From the NCBI GenBank assembly GCA_964609385.1, contig CAZSSM010000045.1, positions 1 through 57,454 of the forward strand: a stretch of 57,454 nt of DNA, given 5' to 3'. The notes beneath the pieces were generated by a model. It was not told the DNA's origin. It searched no databases and worked only from the letters and a program-made list of their open reading frames with translations. This DNA comes from CAZSSM01 sp964609385 (GTDB lineage: Bacteria; Planctomycetota; Planctomycetia; Isosphaerales; Isosphaeraceae). Both the position numbers and the translations under genes were made by a program. Position 1 is the stretch's first letter, and each line of letters begins with the position of its first letter. This document shows, one piece after another, positions 52,987 to 57,454 of the stretch.

Positions 52987-53071
52987 GCATGGCCCATCCC
53001 GCTCTCGAGCGTCCTTGCTCGATCGGGGAGGCTGTGCATCCCCGGTCCGTGGAGCGCGAGATGGGCCATGC
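52987..53071 (+). promoter_or_regulatory. Structured leader covering the lipoyl-like gene start (candidate regulatory RNA)
   Basis: A 12-bp perfect inverted repeat, GCATGGCCCATC (52987-52998) with GATGGGCCATGC (53060-53071), closes a compact three-way junction. Inside are a second pairing CGCTC/GAGCG (53000-53004, 53052-53056), hairpin CGAGC/GCTCG (53006-53010, 53017-53021), and hairpin CGGGGA/TCCCCG (53024-53029, 53039-53044). The ATG of the next gene (53068) lies inside the outer stem, so folding would hide it from the ribosome. I do not match it to a known riboswitch class. It is too far from the preceding stop and lacks a T-run, so a simple terminator is unlikely. Confidence 0.55.
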
Positions 53072-53340
53072 GTAAGGAGGCGGTCGTCCTCCCGGATCTC
53101 GGAACCAGCCCGGACCAGCCGATCCTCATCAGTCACTGGTTCGTGCGTCGGGGCCAGGAGGTCTGGCAGGGCGAGCGTCTGGTCGAGGTCATCGTCGGCC
53201 CGTCCACCTTCGACGTCCCCTCACCGTGCGACGGCCGGCTGGCGGAAATTCGTGGCCGTGTGGACGATCGGGTCGTCCCCGGCACCATCCTGGGCTACAT
53301 GGCCGTGCCCGAACCGGAGGACGGTGACGCGTCGTCGTGA
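53068..53340 (+). CDS. Lipoyl/biotinyl-like domain protein lacking the modified lysine
   Basis: 90 residues, entirely one lipoyl-like beta-barrel: AVVLPDLGTSPDQPILISHW, the turn RRGQEVWQGERLVEVIVGPS, then TFDVPSPCDGRLAEIRGRV and the return strand VPGTILGYMAV. The order matches E2 lipoyl domains (xxLPxLG, then VxxGDxVxxGxxLxEVET, DKAxxEVPSP, GxV). At the hairpin where the acceptor lysine sits (ETDKA), this protein reads VGPS with Pro45 in its place, so lipoylation or biotinylation is not expected. Start ATG is buried in the leader stem at 52987-53071. It is the first gene of a run with Nudix, tmk and holB. Function unknown. Confidence 0.78.
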   Translation: MRKEAVVLPDLGTSPDQPILISHWFVRRGQEVWQGERLVEVIVGPSTFDVPSPCDGRLAEIRGRVDDRVVPGTILGYMAVPEPEDGDASS

Positions 53341-53456
53341 GTCGTGCCGGATCGTCGGTCCGCCTCGACCTTGGCCATCGGCCCCATCTAAGCGGGCCGC
53401 GCCTCGGACGTCGGGCCCGACCCGCCGCTCGCGTACGACTGCGCCGACGACGGACC

Positions 53457-54077
53457 ATGCCGACGATCTTTGAGCGGTCGGCTGGGGTGATCCCGTTTCG
53501 CCTTCGCGAGGACCGCGTCCCGCAGTATCTGGTGCTCCATTCGGCCTTGGTCCGTAACCCCCGGGCCAAGTGGGAGTTCCCTAAAGGGACCATCGAATCC
53601 GGCGAACAAACCCATCAGACCGCCGCACGCGAGTTTCAGGAGGAGACCGGCCTGTTCGACTGGCAATTCGTCGACGGGTTCCGTCGGAGCCTCTCTTACT
53701 GCTACGTTCGACGCGGGCAGCGGATCCAGAAGACCGTCGCCTACTACTTGGCCCGCGTCTTCGACGGCGACACGCTGGTCCGCAGTGATGAACATGTGCC
53801 CGACGAGTTCGGCCACTGGTACGCTTGGGACACCTTCGAGCGGATCGACCGGCTCCTCTACCATGCCAAGATCCGCCAACTCTTCGTCGAGGCAGACACC
53901 TACCTCCACCAACTCTTAGAGCAGGGACGCCTCGAGGTATTGACCGGTGTGGAGAACCCCGATCTGACCATCGATTCGGCGGAAGTCCCTGCGCTACCAG
54001 CTCCGCGTCAAAGCGACGTCACCCCGCACAATCCCATCGACCCACCCCCTGCTTCTCGACCGGAGCCGCCGGTATGA
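53457..54077 (+). CDS. Nudix hydrolase, Ap4A-pyrophosphatase-like
   Basis: 206 residues. The complete Nudix box GX5EX7REUXEEXGU occurs at 44-66 (KGTIESGEQTHQTAAREFQE, then ETGL). The preceding AKWEFPKG and N-terminal SAGVIPFRL fit the bis(5'-nucleosyl)-tetraphosphatase group, which clears Ap4A and similar nucleotides. An alternative GTG start at 53337 overlaps the lipoyl stop (GTGA) and would add 40 Arg-rich residues; I prefer 53457 because the family starts here, but coupling makes the longer form possible. The C-tail after LEVLTGVENPD is Pro-rich and disordered. It overlaps tmk by 4 bases (ATGA). Confidence 0.87.
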   Translation: MPTIFERSAGVIPFRLREDRVPQYLVLHSALVRNPRAKWEFPKGTIESGEQTHQTAAREFQEETGLFDWQFVDGFRRSLSYCYVRRGQRIQKTVAYYLARVFDGDTLVRSDEHVPDEFGHWYAWDTFERIDRLLYHAKIRQLFVEADTYLHQLLEQGRLEVLTGVENPDLTIDSAEVPALPAPRQSDVTPHNPIDPPPASRPEPPV

Positions 54078-54745
54078 TTGTGCCCGAGGCCCCGTCGTCT
54101 CCCGGTCGCCTGATCGTCCTGGAAGGTCCGGACGGGTCGGGCAAGTCCACGCAGGTGAAATGGCTCACCGATTGGCTCCATCGCCTTGGATATCAACCGG
54201 TCGCCTGTCGCGATCCGGGCGGCACCGCTCTGGGGGATCGGCTCCGCGCCCTGCTGCTGGGCACCGTCTCCGATCCACCCCCCATCGATCGAAACGCCGA
54301 GATGCTCCTGTTCATGGCCAGCCGAGCGCAGTTGGTCGCCGAGGTCATCCAGCCGGCCCTGAACGCTGGTCAGATCGTTGTCTCAGACCGCTTTCTGCTC
54401 TCCAACGTCGTCTATCAAGGCTACGCCGGCGGACTCGACGTGGAAGCGATCTGGGAAGTCGGCGCTGTGGCCACCTCCGCAATCCGACCCGACCGGACAT
54501 TAATCCTCGACCTCGACCCCGAACAGGCCCACGCTCGACTCGATCGGCCCCACGACCGACTCGAACGCCGACCCGACTCCTACCGGCGCGCCGTCAGTGA
54601 AGGCTATCGCCAGGCCGCGCGCGATCCACGCCACGCCCCTTGGCTAAACGCTCGACTCATCCCGGCTGACGGGCCGCCCGAGACCGTCTTCGCTCAGATC
54701 CGAGAGGAGGTCGCCCATGTCCTGGGATGCGATCCGGGGCCATGA
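54074..54745 (+). CDS. tmk: Thymidylate kinase
   Basis: 223 residues. Phosphorylates dTMP to dTDP for DNA synthesis. P-loop EGPDGSGKST (17-26), then the dTMP-binding RDPGGTALGDRLRALLLG (family usually REPGGT), lid/base contacts FMASRAQLVAEVIQPALNAG, VVSDRFLLSNVVYQGYAGGL (SDRY-like DRF), and DLDPEQAHARL. The ATG overlaps the Nudix stop by 4 bases (ATGA), and the 3' end overlaps holB by 29 bases, so three reading frames chain together. Adjacency to holB is common in bacteria. Confidence 0.95.
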   Translation: MIVPEAPSSPGRLIVLEGPDGSGKSTQVKWLTDWLHRLGYQPVACRDPGGTALGDRLRALLLGTVSDPPPIDRNAEMLLFMASRAQLVAEVIQPALNAGQIVVSDRFLLSNVVYQGYAGGLDVEAIWEVGAVATSAIRPDRTLILDLDPEQAHARLDRPHDRLERRPDSYRRAVSEGYRQAARDPRHAPWLNARLIPADGPPETVFAQIREEVAHVLGCDPGP

Positions 54746-55748
54746 GGCCCCGCTCCAGCAGTTCCGACGGGAGGCGAAGGCCGGTCGACTGGCCCATGCC
54801 TATCTGTTCGTCGGTCCCGATGGCATCGGTAAGCGCCGCTTCGCCCAAACTCTGGCCCAAGCTCGATTCTGTCCTCGGCACACCCCTCAGGATCTCGAAC
54901 CTTGCGGCGCATGCCCCGACTGCAAGCAAGTCCTGGTCGGCACCCATCCAGACCTGATCCAGGCCGGCCGGCCCGAGGACAAACACGACCTGCCCATCGC
55001 CGTGGTCCGCCAACTGATCGCTGAACTGGGACTCAGGCCGGTCCGCGGTCGCGGCAAAGTCGCCATCCTCGATGACGCCGACTTACTCAATGCGGAAGCC
55101 GCCAACGCCCTGCTCAAGACGCTCGAGGAACCGCCCCCGGACGCGATCCTGATCTTGGTGGGGACCTCGGCCGAACTGCAAATGGAGACGATTCTCAGCC
55201 GTTGCCGCGTCGTCCGCTTCGAACCGTTGGCGAACGACGACGTCGCCGCCATCTTGATCCAACGCGGACAAGCCGAGTCGCCCGAGCAGGCTCACGACCT
55301 CGCCTCGCGTTCCGAAGGCAGCGTCGGTCGCGCACTCGGACTGGCCGATAGCGATCTCCAGGTCTTTCGACGCCAACTCATCGACGCCCTGACCGATCTC
55401 AAAGGGCCGGACCCCTCGCGGATCGCCGCCGACCTGGAGGCCCACATCAAAGATTCGGGCAAGGAGAGCGTCGCTCAACGCGCCCGCGCCGGGCTGCTCT
55501 TCGGCGAACTAGCCCGCTTCTTCCGCGCCACCCTCTGGCAGACCGCTGGGCTTGAACCGCCCAGCCCCGACCCCCAAGACCGGATCGCCATCGACCGGAT
55601 CGCTCAACGACTCGATCCCGAAGACGTCCTCATCCTGGCCGATCGTTGCCTCCAGGCCGACTACCACGTCCATCGGAAGATCTATATGAAGATCATCGTC
55701 GACGCTCTTGTCACTGACCTCACACAAATCCTCAACCCTGCTCGTTAA
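54717..55748 (+). CDS. holB: DNA polymerase III delta' subunit
   Basis: 343 residues. Clamp-loader subunit of the replicase. P-loop-like FVGPDGIGKRRFA (33-43), in which the usual Ser/Thr after GK is Arg, consistent with the non-hydrolysing delta' role. Zinc-type cysteines at 52, 63, 66 and 69 (PCGACPDCK). Sensor region AILDDADLLNAEAANALLKT, LEEPPPDAILILVGTSAEL, and ILSRCRVVRFEPL with the SRC (arginine-finger) motif. Start ATG at 54717 lies 29 bases inside tmk. It is the last gene of the lipoyl-Nudix-tmk-holB run. Confidence 0.95.
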   Translation: MSWDAIRGHEAPLQQFRREAKAGRLAHAYLFVGPDGIGKRRFAQTLAQARFCPRHTPQDLEPCGACPDCKQVLVGTHPDLIQAGRPEDKHDLPIAVVRQLIAELGLRPVRGRGKVAILDDADLLNAEAANALLKTLEEPPPDAILILVGTSAELQMETILSRCRVVRFEPLANDDVAAILIQRGQAESPEQAHDLASRSEGSVGRALGLADSDLQVFRRQLIDALTDLKGPDPSRIAADLEAHIKDSGKESVAQRARAGLLFGELARFFRATLWQTAGLEPPSPDPQDRIAIDRIAQRLDPEDVLILADRCLQADYHVHRKIYMKIIVDALVTDLTQILNPAR

Positions 55749-55950
55749 CCGATGAACCAGCTCGATTAGCCGCCGAGAAACAGTCATTACAAATTAGCTT
55801 TTATTGGTAAAATCTATTAGGCTGCTTAGTCGTTCCACGTTGACGAAATGCCTGAACTCCGCGCGACTCGGAGTCGGAGATGTGGTCAAATGGTTTAGGA
55901 TTGGTGCAGGTCGAACTCCCCTTCCCCTCCAACATGCCGAGGCCCGACGG

Positions 55951-57039
55951 ATGCTCCCTAGGAACGCACGACTTACCACTGCCTCCATAGTATTACTTGT
56001 CGGATCCCTTATCCTCCTGGCCTCGACGCCCGTGGCCGCTCAGGAAGGGAATGCGGAATTGCCCTTCGAGACGGTCCTCTCACCAGAAGAGATCGCCGAA
56101 GGATGGATCCAACTCTTCGACGGTCGAACCAGTTTCGGCTGGACCGTTGAGGGAGCCGATGACGGAGGAAACGTCCTCACCTTCGACAACAAAATCATCC
56201 GGAATCCGAGTGACGAGCCGCTCGTGCTCCGGCATGGTTGCCGGTTCGGAGCCGGCCAATTTCTCGCAACGGTCGAGGTGATCGGCGGGGATGGGACGCG
56301 TGCCCAGATCAGGTTCGGTCAGTCGACCACCACGGTTCCGATCGGAGGCGTGCACTCGATGAAGGTCCAACACCAAAGCGCCAGGGGTGATCTCACCGTC
56401 CAGATCCCACCCAGGACCGACCTCGTTGTCGAGGAACTGGCATTCAAGCCACAGACAATGGAACCTCTCTTCGACGGCAAGTCCCTGCAAGGCTGGAATG
56501 TCCTTCCTGACGGAAAGTCGGTTTATTCGGTTACTGACGAAGGCTGGCTCAACGTCAAAGACGGCCGTGGTGACATCCAGACGGCCGAACAGTTCGACGA
56601 CTTCCTGCTCCAGTTGCAGGTCTACAGCAACGGCGAGCACCTCAACAGCGGGATCTTCTTCCGCGCCCTGCCGGGCCAGTTCTGGAGCGGCTACGAGTCG
56701 CAGATCCGCAACCAGTGGGAAGGCGACGATCGGACCCGTCCGGTCGACTACGGGACCGGTGGAATCTATCGACGCCAACCGGCCCGATTGGTCAACGCCG
56801 ACGACTTTACCTGGTTCACCAAGACGATCGTTGCCCACGAGAATCATCTGGCCGTCTGGGTCAACGGAATCCAGGTGAGCGACTGGAACGACACCCGGGA
56901 TCCGTCGGATAATGCGCGCAACGGTCGCAAGGACGGACCCGGTGTCATCAGCATCCAGGGTCACGACCCGACAACCGACCTCAGTTTTCGGAACATCCGG
57001 ATCCAACGCCTCGAGGATGGTGATCCGTCCGACAAATGA
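55951..57039 (+). CDS. Secreted protein with tandem 3-keto-disaccharide-hydrolase (DUF1080) domains
   Basis: 362 residues from the ATG at 55951. Signal peptide IVLLVGSLILLASTPVAAQ. Two copies of the domain start with the LFDGxxxxGW signature: GWIQLFDGRTSFGWTVEGAD (about 45-65) and MEPLFDGKSLQGWNVLPDGK (about 170-190). The first copy is short and incomplete; the second is full length (DFLLQLQVYSNGEHLNSGIF, QFWSGYESQIRNQW) and ends GVISIQGHDPTTDLSFRNIR. The fold is a concanavalin-like jellyroll; members act on 3-keto disaccharides in planctomycetes and Bacteroidetes. Downstream of holB but separated by an AT-rich 202-base gap that likely holds its promoter. Confidence 0.88.
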   Translation: MLPRNARLTTASIVLLVGSLILLASTPVAAQEGNAELPFETVLSPEEIAEGWIQLFDGRTSFGWTVEGADDGGNVLTFDNKIIRNPSDEPLVLRHGCRFGAGQFLATVEVIGGDGTRAQIRFGQSTTTVPIGGVHSMKVQHQSARGDLTVQIPPRTDLVVEELAFKPQTMEPLFDGKSLQGWNVLPDGKSVYSVTDEGWLNVKDGRGDIQTAEQFDDFLLQLQVYSNGEHLNSGIFFRALPGQFWSGYESQIRNQWEGDDRTRPVDYGTGGIYRRQPARLVNADDFTWFTKTIVAHENHLAVWVNGIQVSDWNDTRDPSDNARNGRKDGPGVISIQGHDPTTDLSFRNIRIQRLEDGDPSDK

Positions 57040-57069
57040 GTCGAGATCTGCCAGGGAGGCCGACTTTGA

Positions 57070-57454
57070 TCATTCCCCAAACATGCTGGTATCGCGGATC
57101 GGTCGACTGATCTCACCGCCCAAAGGGAGCAGCCGGGTCCAGCGTGACGGGCGGTTGATCCGGTCCCGGAGCGGTTGGCGTTCAACAAGGCCGACGTCGC
57201 TGCCGAGGCGGCGAANNNNNNNNNNGGCGTTCGGCCACCTGCTCAGCGCTGCCTCCGAAGGCGTTACGCACCCGTTCGTAGACGGTCGCGAGCACCTTGA
57301 TCTCGGCCAAGCCGTCCAACTGTTCCGGCGCGGGCATCTCCATCGGTCCGGCCAGGATCAAGGTGATCGCCGCGGCATAACTCTGTTCGGGATCTTGATC
57401 CGGGTCGACCTGATCGATGATCCGACCGATCAGATCGGGCTGTTGATGGCCCAG
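57070..57454 (-). CDS. Partial gene, unknown function, interrupted by an assembly gap
   Basis: The stop is at 57072-57070; the C-terminal part reads RRLGSDVGLVERQPLRDRIN, then RPSRWTRLLPLGGEISRPIR and DTSMFGE. Upstream of ten Ns (57216-57225) another open piece reads, in part, PDLIGRIIDQVDPDQDPEQS and MEMPAPEQLDGLAEIKVLAT. The two pieces are in different frames, which is expected if the true gap length is not exactly 10. No family is recognised. It converges on the DUF1080 gene and continues beyond the window. Confidence 0.45.
57216..57225. other. Assembly gap (N run)
   Basis: Ten Ns, a placeholder between contigs. The true distance and order of the flanking pieces are unknown. Confidence 0.99.

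Noticed and set aside
53337..53456. N-terminal extension of the Nudix protein from a GTG overlapping the lipoyl stop
   Set aside because: The 40 residues are Arg-rich with poor codon character and lie before the family start; kept only as an alternative because of the GTGA overlap.
55862..55940. A tRNA-like string (GGAGATGTGGTCAAATGG ... GGTCGAACTCC) before the DUF1080 gene
   Set aside because: No acceptor stem, no normal D or T arm pairing and no anticodon stem; the resemblance is limited to a few conserved-looking words.
1..57454. CRISPR arrays, IS elements, prophage or integrase genes
   Set aside because: No regularly spaced direct repeats, transposase or integrase motifs were seen on either strand.

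Overview
This is a GC-rich bacterial segment that reads as chromosome of a member of Planctomycetota, probably close to Isosphaerales. The clues are two ECF sigma factor genes each overlapping a Ser/Thr kinase gene, two proteins with the planctomycete LEPR-type N-terminal motif, a secreted sulfatase next to a ThuA protein, tandem 3-keto-disaccharide-hydrolase (DUF1080) domains, a secreted metzincin protease, and the weak or absent Shine-Dalgarno sequences at many starts. I see no IS element, prophage, rRNA or CRISPR array. The right end carries a 10-base N run (57216-57225), so two contigs were joined there.

Layout. 1-624: 5' part of a Tat-exported Gfo/Idh/MocA oxidoreductase. 1219-8175 (+): leuS, a long Hsp70 with an extra C-terminal domain, and prs. 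8201-14569: a radical-SAM-like protein lacking the cluster cysteines, an ArnT-like membrane glycosyltransferase, and a minus-strand run asd-truA-GT4. 15007-16521: purD with an unusual internal insert. 16670-22212: two paralogous LEPR-type surface proteins on the minus strand, bracketing a small HTH regulator and a tRNA-Lys(UUU) gene split by a 280-nt group I intron. 22213-25286 (+): lipoprotein, DUF2760 protein and a short Hsp70 paralogue of the one at 4078. 25326-31267: a DgkA-like protein with altered active site, an LptD-like outer-membrane protein, two tandem membrane-anchored CX5R phosphatases and a YbgC-type thioesterase. 32186-38323: ThuA, sulfatase, TPR protein and metzincin. 38367-47881: two ECF sigma/kinase pairs (one kinase with WD40 repeats, one with TPRs) around a nitrilase-family hydrolase. 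48318-52859: serpin, secreted protein, gamma-glutamylcyclotransferase-like protein and a pyruvate-decarboxylase-like ThDP enzyme. 52987-55748: a structured leader followed by a lysine-less lipoyl-like protein, a Nudix hydrolase, tmk and holB. 55951-57454: a tandem DUF1080 protein and a partial convergent gene.

Working together: leuS, prs, purD, asd, truA, tmk and holB are housekeeping genes. LptD, the ArnT-like and GT4 transferases, the LEPR proteins, serpin, sulfatase, ThuA, DUF1080 and metzincin proteins belong to the envelope and extracellular polymer turnover. The sigma/kinase pairs and phosphatases suggest phospho-signalling. The strongest finding is the tRNA-Lys(UUU) group I intron. It sits between U34 and U35 and shares its 5' exon target and internal guide with the classical cyanobacterial/plastid tRNA-Leu(UAA) intron. 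Second is the leader at 52987-53071, whose outer 12-bp stem buries the start codon of the first gene of the tmk-holB run.
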